A DNA stretch of 25,005 nt from CAZRVH01 sp964603635 (GCA_964603635.1 CAZRVH010000014.1:1-25005), one strand, 5' to 3'. Numbered from the stretch's first letter, positions 15,669 through 23,092 are shown. Made by a program: numbers and translations. The notes: generated by a model not told the origin, from the letters alone.

Positions 15669-15689
15669 CTAATCATTAGAGTAACTAAT
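15669..15689. promoter_or_regulatory. Inverted-repeat operator for the MarR regulator
   Basis: Three half-sites stand in a row on the minus strand: ATTAG-ttact-CTAAT-g-ATTAG. They span from the -10 element to the base before the marR start, so a bound dimer would block both polymerase and, at the RNA level, initiation. Assignment to the adjacent MarR is inferred from position and symmetry. Confidence 0.65.
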
Positions 15690-15716
15690 AATATGGATAC
15701 CAACACGTTATGTCAA
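15688..15716 (-). promoter_or_regulatory. Promoter TTGACA-N17-TATTAT of the marR-export operon
   Basis: A perfect TTGACA (15716-15711) and TATTAT (15693-15688) are separated by 17 nt on the minus strand. Transcription would begin about 12 nt before marR. It is among the strongest promoters in the window and overlaps the operator half-site at 15685-15689. Confidence 0.8.
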
Positions 15717-15773
15717 TCCGTCATGACGCAAAAACAAAGGAAAAATCGCCTTCTTCCCGCAAGTAAACGGAGT

Positions 15774-15779
15774 TATACT
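15774..15779 (+). promoter_or_regulatory. -10 element TATACT of ftsK
   Basis: TATACT ends 9 nt before ATG 15788, the same spacing as at cfa and the dockerin gene. The -35 is weak (TTCTTC at 15751-15756, 17 nt upstream). It implies a leaderless ftsK mRNA. Confidence 0.5.
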
Positions 15780-15787
15780 GCTTGCCG

Positions 15788-18052
15788 ATGCCTAGAAAGA
15801 AGCGAAAAAAGTCTTCGATCAAAGCCCCGGACCTGCATTTGGAACTGGAGCCCGAGACGAAGCGCACCATCAGCGGGATCAGCCAGATTGCGCTCAGCAT
15901 TCTCCTTTTCCTATCCCTGCGCGGGCAGGCAGGCCCCGCAGGTCAAACATTGAACGAAGTCATCGAATTTTTCTTCGGATCCTGGGGGGCACTCTTCCCC
16001 TCTTTCCTGTTTCTATCAGGACTCCTTCATACGTTCGGCGCCGGAAAGATCGAATTGAAGCGCTCGGTCGGCCTCACCCTCTGCCTCCTGTGCTTCCTCG
16101 GCCTTATGCATATCGGGGCACCGTTGGAAGAGGTCGGTCCGCGCAGGAATGAATTGGCCGGGGCCATCGGCTTCATGATGAGCCTTCCGTTCCTGCTCGC
16201 CCTCAGCCGCGAGGCGGGATATATCATCCTGTCCGCAGGCTTCCTTATAGGACTCTTCCTCGCGTTCGAGCCGGACCTTGCCTCCATTTTCCGCTCGCTG
16301 AAGTCCGATGCGGAATCCAAGCCTCTCAAAAAGGAGACGCCGCGTAGGAGGCAGGAGGAAGTCCAAGACTTCTTCGAGGAGGAGATTGGAGATGATGAGG
16401 ATGATTTGGTCGAGGATGATTCCGAAGGACCGGAACTCAACATCGTCCGTCCCGTGTTCGCCCAGAGCGTGGTGAAAGGCAAGGCGGAGAAAATGATCAA
16501 GGAGAAATTGAAGAAGCAGTCCGGCACGTTGGAAATGAAAGACACGCGTTTCGAGGAATGGACGTTCCCAAGCATGGACCTCCTGGAAAACGCCCAGAGC
16601 GAAGTGGCCGTGGACGATGATTTCCTGAAGCGCCAGGCGAAACTGATCGAAGAGAAGTTGCAGGAATTCGGCATCGACGTGGCCGTGCGCGATGCCCGCC
16701 CCGGTCCGACCGTCACCCAGTTCACGCTCCAGCCCGCGGAAGGCGTGCGCCTTAGCAGCATCGCCAACCTCAAAGATGACCTGGCATTGGCCCTTGCCGC
16801 GCAGAGCCTGCGCATCGAAGCGCCGATTCCGGGCAAGTCGCTTGTCGGTATCGAAATGCCAAACCTGGACCGCACCACCGTGCATCTGCGTGAAATCCTC
16901 GAAAGCCCCGCCTTCCACGACAGCCAGTCCTCGCTCGCCTTCCCGCTGGGCCGGGACGTGTCGGGCGAAGCGACGGTCGCCAGCCTGGAAGACATGCCGC
17001 ACTTGCTCATCGCGGGGGCGACCGGATCCGGAAAGTCCGTGTGTATGAACGTGTTCCTCACGGCACTGCTGTACCAGAATGCCCCGCATGAATTGAAGTT
17101 CATCCTCGTCGACCCCAAGCGCGTCGAGCTCATGCCGTACAACGGCATCCCCCACCTGCTCACGCCGGTCATCACCGAGTCCGACAAGGCACTCCAGGCC
17201 CTTCGCTGGGCGGTGGCGGAAATGGGTCGCCGCCTGCACCGCTTCTCCGAGCAAGGCGTGCGCAACATCAAGGAATACAACGAGAAGCAGACGGATGAGA
17301 GCAACCTCCTGCCGCGCATCGTCATCGTCATCGACGAACTTGCTGACCTCATGATGCGCCAGTTCCGTCGGGATACGGAAACGATGATCGTGCGCATCTC
17401 GCAGATGGCCCGCGCGGTCGGCATGCACCTTGTCATCGCCACGCAGCGCCCGTCCGTGGACGTCATCACGGGCCTTATCAAAGCCAACATCCCCACGCGC
17501 ATCGCGTTCCGCGTCGTCAGCTCGGTGGACAGCCGTACCATCCTGGACGGCATCGGGGCGGAAGATCTATTGGGCAAGGGAGACATGCTCTACATGACGG
17601 CGACCACGGCCAAGCCCGTGCGCATCCAGGGCATCTACGTGGACACCAAGGAAGTGGAGCGCGTCATCAACGCGGTGAAGATCGCGGGCGGCGGAAAGAT
17701 TACGGAGCAGATCGGACTGGCGGAAGGCGAAGACGGAGAATCGGAGGAAGGAGGAGAAGGCATGCCTGCCCGCCGTAGCTTCAGCGAAGGCGGGATCGAC
17801 CTGGATGCCGATGACAACGGCGGGGACGACCTGTTCTTCGATGCCGTGCGCGTCGTGCAATCATCCGGAAAAGCCTCGGCCAGCCTGTTGCAACGCCAGC
17901 TGAAGGTGGGTTACGCGCGTGCCGCACGCTTGCTCGACATCATGGAAGAAAAAGGAATCGTGGGCCCCGCGGACGGCGCCAAGCCCCGCAAGGTGTTCAT
18001 CGAGCAGATGGCCGGAAGCCCGAGCAACGTAGGCGAGGAGAATACGTTTTGA
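15788..18052 (+). CDS. ftsK: DNA translocase FtsK/SpoIIIE
   Basis: FtsK pumps DNA through the closing septum and helps resolve chromosome ends at division. The 754-residue protein has an N-terminal membrane domain of about four spans (to about 165), an acidic linker (EEEIGDDEDDLVEDDSEGPE), the alpha domain (GIDVAVRDARPGPTVTQFTL), the beta motor domain with Walker A GATGSGKSV (near 410) and Walker B IVIVIDELADLMM (near 515), followed by MARAVGMHLVIATQRPSVDV, and a C-terminal gamma winged helix (SSGKASASLLQRQLKVGYAR). The linker between motor and gamma domain contains PARRSFSEGG, encoded by a short repeat. The start is ATG 15788 rather than TTG 15782. It is divergent from marR. Confidence 0.96.
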   Translation: MPRKKRKKSSIKAPDLHLELEPETKRTISGISQIALSILLFLSLRGQAGPAGQTLNEVIEFFFGSWGALFPSFLFLSGLLHTFGAGKIELKRSVGLTLCLLCFLGLMHIGAPLEEVGPRRNELAGAIGFMMSLPFLLALSREAGYIILSAGFLIGLFLAFEPDLASIFRSLKSDAESKPLKKETPRRRQEEVQDFFEEEIGDDEDDLVEDDSEGPELNIVRPVFAQSVVKGKAEKMIKEKLKKQSGTLEMKDTRFEEWTFPSMDLLENAQSEVAVDDDFLKRQAKLIEEKLQEFGIDVAVRDARPGPTVTQFTLQPAEGVRLSSIANLKDDLALALAAQSLRIEAPIPGKSLVGIEMPNLDRTTVHLREILESPAFHDSQSSLAFPLGRDVSGEATVASLEDMPHLLIAGATGSGKSVCMNVFLTALLYQNAPHELKFILVDPKRVELMPYNGIPHLLTPVITESDKALQALRWAVAEMGRRLHRFSEQGVRNIKEYNEKQTDESNLLPRIVIVIDELADLMMRQFRRDTETMIVRISQMARAVGMHLVIATQRPSVDVITGLIKANIPTRIAFRVVSSVDSRTILDGIGAEDLLGKGDMLYMTATTAKPVRIQGIYVDTKEVERVINAVKIAGGGKITEQIGLAEGEDGESEEGGEGMPARRSFSEGGIDLDADDNGGDDLFFDAVRVVQSSGKASASLLQRQLKVGYARAARLLDIMEEKGIVGPADGAKPRKVFIEQMAGSPSNVGEENTF
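17765..17794. repeat. Short palindromic repeat inserted in frame in ftsK
   Basis: CCCGCC (17769-17774) and GGCGGG (17789-17794) flank a core with GCT/AGC pairing. The sequence looks like a short repeat I recall as dispersed in CPR genomes. It is translated as PARRSFSEGG in the disordered linker before the gamma domain, where extra residues would be tolerated. Confidence 0.5.
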
Positions 18053-18064
18053 CGCTGCAGAAAA

Positions 18065-18087
18065 GTGAGGATGACGAGCATCCTCAC
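18065..18087. terminator. Strong hairpin between ftsK and the convergent membrane-protein gene
   Basis: GTGAGGATG (18065-18073) pairs perfectly with CATCCTCAC (18079-18087) around a 5-nt loop. No T-run follows on either strand, so it may stabilise 3' ends rather than terminate. It covers the stop codon of the convergent gene. Confidence 0.5.
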
Positions 18088-18380
18088 GGGGGCGAAACAT
18101 TCCGCGCCCTAGCCACATGATATTTCCAGTATTGCAACAGGAGAATCACGCAGACAATCGTTCCGACATAATCAGGCGCCGCCAAATTCCACTCCTTGCG
18201 AAGGGTGAAGCATAACCCCCTCGAGGCAACGACGCCCAGCGACAAAATCATGACGAGAAGCGGCTGGCCGCAATGCCGGCGCGCCCTGTTCATATGGATT
18301 TGCATGGGTCCGCAGCTGAGGGCCGCTATCATCGAAAGCGAGGCGGAAAACCATTCAACGATCACGGACAGGGTATTCAT
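18084..18380 (-). CDS. Small membrane protein of unknown function
   Basis: The 98-residue product has three hydrophobic segments: LSVIVEWFSASLSMIAALS, PLLVMILSLGVVASRGLCF and YVGTIVCVILLLQYW. A basic loop with His and Cys residues (MQIHMNRARRHCGQ) lies between the first two. The start is ATG 18380, because GGAGG stands 7 nt before it; the open frame continues upstream to 18440. I do not recognise the family. It lies downstream of a terminator, so it has its own transcript with a proper 5' leader, unlike most genes here. Confidence 0.65.
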   Translation of the reverse strand: MNTLSVIVEWFSASLSMIAALSCGPMQIHMNRARRHCGQPLLVMILSLGVVASRGLCFTLRKEWNLAAPDYVGTIVCVILLLQYWKYHVARARNVSPP

Positions 18381-18463
18381 CAGGATTCCTCCATGATACA
18401 AAAAGAGCGGAGACGGGGTTTCGCACGCGCATGAAAGCACGGGCTTCGGGTTGTTTCAAGCAT

Positions 18464-18498
18464 AAAAAAACCGCTTCAGGTGCAAGACTTGAAGCGGT
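18464..18498 (-). terminator. Intrinsic terminator of the orphan gene
   Basis: On the minus strand the stem ACCGCTTCA / TGAAGCGGT (18498-18490 with 18478-18470) is followed by seven T residues (18470-18464). It ends transcription of the gene at 18517-19032. Confidence 0.9.
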
Positions 18499-18516
18499 AA
18501 TGAATTGCCGGCATTC

Positions 18517-19032
18517 TCACATGAATACAACGCCTGCAAGCCATGGGGCATCATCGGCTCCGTACGAATCATATGGGATGATGGCAACGCACAACTTGTT
18601 TTCCCTCCATGCAAAGCCGTAATGATGACCCTCGGGGGTCACTAAGTTACCTTGTATAAACCTTCCGTCCAAACGATCAGGCTCACCTGAGACATGGCAG
18701 CAGAGGAGATAGGTGACTAACAATACGGCTGGAGCAAGAATCTCACTCGGATGTAATCTTCTCTCTGTGTAATTCCGTGACTTGAAATTACTTCTGGGAA
18801 TAGGGGCCCTTATCAGGCAATTTCCGGCGTGAAACTTTCGACTTATTTCACCCACGGAGAACAAGTCGGAAAATGACTGGTCCAGAAGCGCTTGACAGAC
18901 TGGAGATCTCGCCAGGTCATTGAGACACCAAGGGCCATAGCTCATCGAGACCTGCGTATCCAATCTACACTCTCGCCGTAGATCAGGGGCTCCGTGTAAC
19001 CCTAGAACCTGTCCGGCATCGTAGCATTCCAT
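18517..19032 (-). CDS. Orphan protein of unknown function in an AT-rich island
   Basis: I do not recognise this 171-residue protein. It has eight Cys residues, a hydrophobic segment (EILAPAVLLVTYLLCCHV) near the middle and a beta-rich C-terminal part (GNLVTPEGHHYGFAWRENKL, then CVAIIPYDSYG). No domain signature is visible. It has its own strong promoter (TTGACA-N17-TATAAA), a Shine-Dalgarno (AAAGGA, 9 nt before ATG) and a terminator, making a self-contained unit. Base composition is lower in GC than the flanking genes and the upstream region is very AT-rich, which suggests transfer from another source. Coding status is supported by this complete expression framing rather than by homology. Confidence 0.6.
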   Translation of the reverse strand: MECYDAGQVLGLHGAPDLRRECRLDTQVSMSYGPWCLNDLARSPVCQALLDQSFSDLFSVGEISRKFHAGNCLIRAPIPRSNFKSRNYTERRLHPSEILAPAVLLVTYLLCCHVSGEPDRLDGRFIQGNLVTPEGHHYGFAWRENKLCVAIIPYDSYGADDAPWLAGVVFM

Positions 19033-19083
19033 GAAATTTGTTCCTTTTTTTCTGCTGTAGAATTGTGAAAGGCCAATATATAT

Positions 19084-19112
19084 TTTATAGATATATTTTT
19101 TTATTGTGTCAA
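19084..19112 (-). promoter_or_regulatory. Promoter TTGACA-N17-TATAAA of the orphan gene
   Basis: A perfect TTGACA (19112-19107) and TATAAA (19089-19084) are 17 nt apart on the minus strand in an AT-rich tract. It would give a leader of about 45 nt carrying the Shine-Dalgarno. Confidence 0.8.
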
Positions 19113-19131
19113 ATTTAAATTTCGATCCGTT

Positions 19132-19140
19132 TGCTACCCT
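19132..19140 (+). promoter_or_regulatory. Possible extended -10 (TGCTACCCT) of rdgB
   Basis: TG-C-TACCCT ends 9 nt before ATG 19149, the spacing seen at other genes here. The hexamer is a poor match, so confidence is low. Confidence 0.35.
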
Positions 19141-19148
19141 GCAAGTAC

Positions 19149-19745
19149 ATGAAACTCCTCATCGGAACCGCCAACGCCGGCAAAGCGATCGAAGTGCAGG
19201 AAGCCCTGCAGGGCCTGGGAATCCATTGCGTCCTCCCGACTGAATTCGGCATCGAGGAAAAGCCCGAGGAAACGGGAACGACGTACGAGGAGAACGCCCG
19301 CCTGAAAGCGAACTTCTATTTTGAGCGGACGAAGCTGCCGGTACTCGCGGACGACTCAGGGATCGTCGTCGATGCGCTGAAGGACGAGCTAGGCGTCTAC
19401 ACGAGGCGCTGGGGCGCGGGAGACACGGTGACGGACCAGGAGTGAGTGGATCACTTCCTCAAACGCCTGGAGAACGAGTCGAACCGCAACGCACACTTCG
19501 TCTGCTGCCTGTGTTTCAAGGATGCTGACGGGGTCGAACACATCTTCGAAGGAATATCGGATGGCGTGATTACGAAAACCTTGGAAACCGAGTACAAGCC
19601 CGGCCTGCCGGTATCCGCATGTTTCCGCCCGGACGGATACGACGTGGTCTACAACGCGCTCACGGTCGAGGAAAAGAACGTCATCAGCCATCGCGGACGG
19701 GCCCTTCAAAAACTCAAGGAATACTTCTCCGACCTCAGCCGCTGA
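19149..19745 (+). pseudogene. rdgB: RdgB/HAM1-like XTP/dITP diphosphatase interrupted by an in-frame TGA
   Basis: RdgB hydrolyses non-canonical purine nucleoside triphosphates to keep them out of DNA. The frame gives the family opening MKLLIGTANAGKAIEVQEAL, the conserved ETGTTYEENARLKA and LADDSGIVVDAL, and after the break the C-terminal EEKNVISHRGRALQKLKE. Codon 99 is TGA (19443-19445) between TVTDQE and VDHFLKRL, with reading frame unchanged on both sides. TGG (Trp) would fit this point in related proteins as I recall, so a single G-to-A change explains it. A GTG follows directly, so reinitiation as two cistrons is possible. The rest is not degraded, so the lesion is recent, tolerated, or a sequence error. 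The gene end overlaps convergent uvrD by 11 nt. Confidence 0.85.
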
Positions 19746-22686
19746 TCAGGGCAGGATCGATCGGCGTGAAGTCGAGGTTTTGAATCTTCGCCCAGACAAG
19801 CCTGATGACCTTGCGCAGCTCGGCGCGGTCTTCTTCTGTGACGTGGAATGCGCGCTCGACGGGATGATCCGTCCCTTCGCCGACGAAATCCAAGACGAAG
19901 GCGGACGGTTTCAGGATGGAATTGCCATGCTCGAACAGAAGCGAGTAAAACGTGAGTTGTCGGAAATATCCGTCGTCGCGGATCTGGCTTTCGCTTTTCG
20001 GCGCGCCTGTCTTGAAGTCAATCACCGTCGCGTTCGCGCTATCCGGATGTTCCAGGTCGATACGGTCGATTTTCCCCTTCAGCGGGATGTCATCGAAGGT
20101 CGCGCTCAAAGGATATTCGACCTTATGAACGACAGGAATCCTCTCTTTCAGCCGTTGCTCGTAGTAGCGCGGCAGCGTGTCCTTGCCATGCGCGAGCAGG
20201 TTGGCACGGTCGGCATCGGTGAGGATCTCACGTTCCACGAGGTAATTGTCGAATTCCTGCATGAATTGGTCGAGACTGAGCGGCAGACCGTCCTGCACGC
20301 TCAGGCCCCACTTGCGCAGCGCCGCATGCACCGCGTTTCCGAACACGAGCGATGTCGTCTTGAGCTGCGGCGCCTGCAACAAATCCCGCTCAAGGAAGAT
20401 CTTCGGATCTTCCAGGAAGTGGTTGAGCGCGGTGACGGACAAGGAAAATCCCTCCAGTCGTTCGCGGAGGAATGCCTTCATTTCTTCATCCAGATTCACC
20501 GTCGGCGCGAGGAGCAGCGTCGAGATCTTGTCCGGATGTTTTAGCTCGCGCACTTCCTCCGGCAAAGGACTCGCTTCCGCGAAGAATGCCGAGGGCGCGA
20601 GTTCCTTGGCGCGGTCACCCGTGACGGCCTGCATGGGACAGAGGAAATACAATTTGGATTTAGCCCTGGTCATAGCGACGTAGGCGACCCTGCGTTCGTC
20701 CTGGTGTTGCTCGAATGTCTTCTGGTCCTTCTCCCAGCCGAACAGGATGTCCTCCGGCACGGACAGCGACGACGGGTTGCGTCGCTTGTCCCAATGGCCA
20801 TCGCGGAAATTCGGCAGGACGACGGCTTTGTATTCGAGCCCCTTGGACGCATGGGCCGTCATCAGCTGCACGCCCTTCTCGGTAAGATGCGGAACGGAAT
20901 ACGTCATCGTCAGGTCGCCGTAGTCCGGATCTTCGTACAGCGCCAAGTCGTTCATCATCACCTGGAATGAAAATCCGGTCTGTTCGTACGCGCGATATTT
21001 GATACGGTCGAAGAAGGCCTGTATGGCGGCGAAATCGACGGGATTGAACGCGGTGCCATCCATGGCCGGCAGCAGGTTGCACTCGCGCAGGATGTGTTCC
21101 ACGGTCTCCACGAGCGTGCGGCTGGGGAGTTTCTGGTGGAGATCCAAAAGCGTGTCGCGCGAGAGGACAAGCGCCTCGCGATTCTTCAGCGGGAGCTTGC
21201 TCGCGTCGGATTCGGGTTCGTCCAACGATAGCAGGATTTTGTAGAGCGATTGCTTGGAATCGCGATGGAGCAGGAAGAGCCTGGCTATGTCCGCCGCGTT
21301 GCATTGCCCGCATTCGGCGCTGACGGCTGCCGCCAGGGCGGAGCTGTTCTCCGGCTGTTCGACGGCCTTGAGAATCGCGAGCAACTGGCTGATAAGCGGA
21401 TGACTGAGCAGGTTCACCTTCCCGTTCATCTGGACCGGGATTCCCCGGGCGCGCAACGCGTCGTAGTAATGGAGCAACTCGCCGTTCGTCTGCGTCAGCA
21501 CCGCGATCTCCTGGGGCTCGACCCCCTCCGCGATGACATCTTCCAGCACGTCCGCGAGAATCCAGGGCTCGATGGCATCGCTGCTGCAGCGGATGAGTAC
21601 GGGCTCGACGCCTTGTTCGCCCGTCATGCTCACGAGATCCTTCGTGAGTCCCGGGATCGTTCCCACGAGGCGTTCGGTATTGTGCTTAATGAGTCTGCCC
21701 GCGGCGTCGAGGATCGGCTGCGTGCAGCGGTAGCTCTTCGTCAGCACGATAACCTCGGCGCTTGGAAAACGGCTTCTAAACGACAGGATGTTCTGCAGAT
21801 TGGCGCCCTGGAATCGGTAAATCGCCTGGTCGTCGTCCCCGACGATGCAGATGTTCGGCGCATTTCCGTTGACGTACGTCGTCAGCAAATCGATCACCTT
21901 CAGCTGCGCGCCGTTGGTATCTTGGAATTCGTCGACGATGACGTACTGGTAACGCTCCTGCAAGGACGCGAGCAGCCAGTCTTCCTCCTGCAGCGCCTTG
22001 ATGACGTTGAGGATCATATCATCGTAGTCGTAGCGCTGCGTTTCCAACAGCATCGCCTGGTACGCCTCGAAGACCTTCGTAAACTCACGGAACTTCCGCG
22101 CGGCGGACATATTCTTCTCGTGGGCCTTCGTGCCTTCCTTGCTCTTCTGGCTCATCTCGGCTTCGTACGTATCCGCCGCTTTTTTCATCTCGTCGATGGA
22201 AATTCCCTCGCGCTTCATCTGGCTGATGCGTCCCAGGATGTCTTTCGTGCGCTGATAGGGATTCTTGCGGTTCACGAGGTGAAGGTCGGGCAGAAGCCGG
22301 TCGATGATCTTGTTGACGGAACGGTAGCGTTCCACGTCGGAAATCTGTTCCAAGGCGGACCATGCCTCGAAGACGTTGGGGTTCTGCAGGATGAGTTCGT
22401 TGCAGAAACCATGGATGGTATTGATGCCCACGCCGTATGCATCCGCCCCGATAAGGGCGCGCAAACGCTCGCGCATCGCCGTGGCCCCGCTGTTGGAAAA
22501 AGTGAGGCACAGGATATTCCCCGGCCGCATCTGCGTCTTTTTCAGGATGTTCGCCACGCGCACCGCCACCACCTGGGTCTTGCCCGTTCCCGGACCCGCC
22601 ACCACCATCACCGGCCCTTCGATCGTCTCGACCGCCTGCTTTTGTTCGTCGTTCAGCCGCGCGTAGGATTCTTCGAAGGTCGCCAT
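19735..22686 (-). CDS. UvrD/PcrA-type DNA helicase fused to a RecB-like nuclease domain
   Basis: The 983-residue protein is a superfamily 1A helicase with a C-terminal PD-(D/E)XK nuclease. Helicase motifs are AGPGTGKTQ (Walker A, 30-38), LCLTFSNSGATAMRER, TIHGFCNELI, YVIVDEFQDTNGAQ (motif II), VGDDDQAIYRFQGA (III), TAHASKGLEYKAVVLP (V) and VAYVAMTRAKSKLYF (VI). The nuclease shows GNAVHAALRKWG, then GKIDRIDL, then VIDFKTG and the QLTFYSLLFE helix, as in RecB/AddB. This resembles a single-chain substitute for RecBCD/AddAB end resection. The frame opens at 22938, but ATG 22686 begins the family match (FEESYARLNDEQKQAV) and a terminator lies just upstream. No separate partner is visible nearby. 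Confidence 0.93.
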   Translation of the reverse strand: MATFEESYARLNDEQKQAVETIEGPVMVVAGPGTGKTQVVAVRVANILKKTQMRPGNILCLTFSNSGATAMRERLRALIGADAYGVGINTIHGFCNELILQNPNVFEAWSALEQISDVERYRSVNKIIDRLLPDLHLVNRKNPYQRTKDILGRISQMKREGISIDEMKKAADTYEAEMSQKSKEGTKAHEKNMSAARKFREFTKVFEAYQAMLLETQRYDYDDMILNVIKALQEEDWLLASLQERYQYVIVDEFQDTNGAQLKVIDLLTTYVNGNAPNICIVGDDDQAIYRFQGANLQNILSFRSRFPSAEVIVLTKSYRCTQPILDAAGRLIKHNTERLVGTIPGLTKDLVSMTGEQGVEPVLIRCSSDAIEPWILADVLEDVIAEGVEPQEIAVLTQTNGELLHYYDALRARGIPVQMNGKVNLLSHPLISQLLAILKAVEQPENSSALAAAVSAECGQCNAADIARLFLLHRDSKQSLYKILLSLDEPESDASKLPLKNREALVLSRDTLLDLHQKLPSRTLVETVEHILRECNLLPAMDGTAFNPVDFAAIQAFFDRIKYRAYEQTGFSFQVMMNDLALYEDPDYGDLTMTYSVPHLTEKGVQLMTAHASKGLEYKAVVLPNFRDGHWDKRRNPSSLSVPEDILFGWEKDQKTFEQHQDERRVAYVAMTRAKSKLYFLCPMQAVTGDRAKELAPSAFFAEASPLPEEVRELKHPDKISTLLLAPTVNLDEEMKAFLRERLEGFSLSVTALNHFLEDPKIFLERDLLQAPQLKTTSLVFGNAVHAALRKWGLSVQDGLPLSLDQFMQEFDNYLVEREILTDADRANLLAHGKDTLPRYYEQRLKERIPVVHKVEYPLSATFDDIPLKGKIDRIDLEHPDSANATVIDFKTGAPKSESQIRDDGYFRQLTFYSLLFEHGNSILKPSAFVLDFVGEGTDHPVERAFHVTEEDRAELRKVIRLVWAKIQNLDFTPIDPALISG

Positions 22687-22692
22687 GCACGG

Positions 22693-22721
22693 ATGGTAGC
22701 ATAGGAAGGCAGACATGATAA
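22693..22721 (-). promoter_or_regulatory. Promoter TTATCA-N17-TACCAT of the helicase-nuclease gene
   Basis: The minus strand has TTATCA (22721-22716), 17 nt, then TACCAT (22698-22693) with TG at the extended position, ending 7 nt before ATG 22686. The terminator at 22720-22744 stops upstream transcription, so the promoter must lie in these 34 nt. Confidence 0.55.
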
Positions 22722-22744
22722 AAAACGCCGGCGGAGGCCGGCGT
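22720..22744 (-). terminator. Intrinsic terminator of the 43-residue membrane peptide gene
   Basis: On the minus strand CGCCGGC and GCCGGCG pair around CTCC and are followed by six T residues (22725-22720). Confidence 0.9.
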
Positions 22745-22763
22745 ATCCAAGCGGAAACAACTG

Positions 22764-22895
22764 CTAGCCGATGAGGACCAGCACGAACATCAACCACCAT
22801 AAAAGGTAATTCACGGGCTCTTGGGACCCTTGGTATCCCCAGGCACATGCAGCCGTGGCCATCAAAAAAATGATGGTTTTCGCGGTTTTCTTCAT
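22764..22895 (-). CDS. 43-residue membrane peptide
   Basis: The product MKKTAKTIIFLMATAACAWG is followed by a short polar stretch and a C-terminal hydrophobic segment (YLLWWLMFVLVLIG). The N-terminus looks like a signal peptide or first span. A perfect AGGAGG lies 8 nt before ATG 22895, which fixes the start despite the frame being open to 23114. It has a promoter and a strong terminator, so it is an expressed single gene. No family is recognised. Its promoter overlaps, on the opposite strand, that of the tRNA-like unit. Confidence 0.65.
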   Translation of the reverse strand: MKKTAKTIIFLMATAACAWGYQGSQEPVNYLLWWLMFVLVLIG

Positions 22896-22941
22896 CTTCG
22901 AATCCTCCTGCGAATGAAATGAACGAAACAGCTCGCACCGT

Positions 22942-22969
22942 ACTATAATTGTATTTGACAATATTTCAA
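22942..22969 (-). promoter_or_regulatory. Promoter TTGAAA-N16-TATAGT of the 43-residue peptide gene
   Basis: The minus strand has TTGAAA (22969-22964) and TATAGT (22947-22942), 16 nt apart, giving a leader of about 40 nt with AGGAGG. It overlaps the divergent tRNA promoter, so the two may compete for polymerase. Confidence 0.6.
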
Positions 22970-22982
22970 GAAGAGATACAGT
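22955..22982 (+). promoter_or_regulatory. Promoter TTGACA-N16-TACAGT of the tRNA-like unit
   Basis: A perfect TTGACA (22955-22960) is 16 nt from TACAGT (22977-22982). Transcription would start near 22990, about 23 nt before the first tRNA-like gene. Confidence 0.65.
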
Positions 22983-23012
22983 GACTATCCTCCATTCAGC
23001 AATGAGTGGTTT

Positions 23013-23092
23013 GCGGGTGTAGCTCAATGTAGAGGTAGAGCACCGCGTGAGACAAGCCGCGGAGGTTGTGGGTTCGAGTCCCGTCACCCGTT
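23013..23092 (+). tRNA. tRNA-like gene 1: Gly-type body, 10-nt anticodon loop
   Basis: The acceptor stem GCGGGTG (23013-23019) pairs with CACCCGT (23085-23091) with a terminal G-T. The D stem is GCTC/GAGC and the T arm is GTGGG-TTCGAGT-CCCGT. The body most resembles tRNA-Gly. Two parts are abnormal. The D-loop is 12 nt, with GTAGAG apparently duplicated (23029-23040). The anticodon stem CCGCG/CGCGG encloses a 10-nt loop (23048-23057, TGAGACAAGC), where seven are normal, so no anticodon can be assigned. CCA is not encoded. It may be a degenerate tRNA, a precursor needing processing, or a non-decoding tRNA-like RNA. Confidence 0.65.

Noticed and set aside
16016..17586. Long minus-strand ORFs (470 and 519 codons)
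   Set aside because: They are antisense shadows of ftsK with no recognisable domain.
19443..19445. UGA recoded as Gly or Trp, as in Gracilibacteria/SR1 or mycoplasmas
   Set aside because: greA, the gene at 562, the cohesin-like gene, the helicase-nuclease and several others end at TGA exactly where their families end, so UGA is a stop here.
21250..22704. 484-codon plus-strand ORF
   Set aside because: It is antisense to the helicase-nuclease gene, whose motifs are all intact; the GC-rich codon pattern leaves the opposite frame open.
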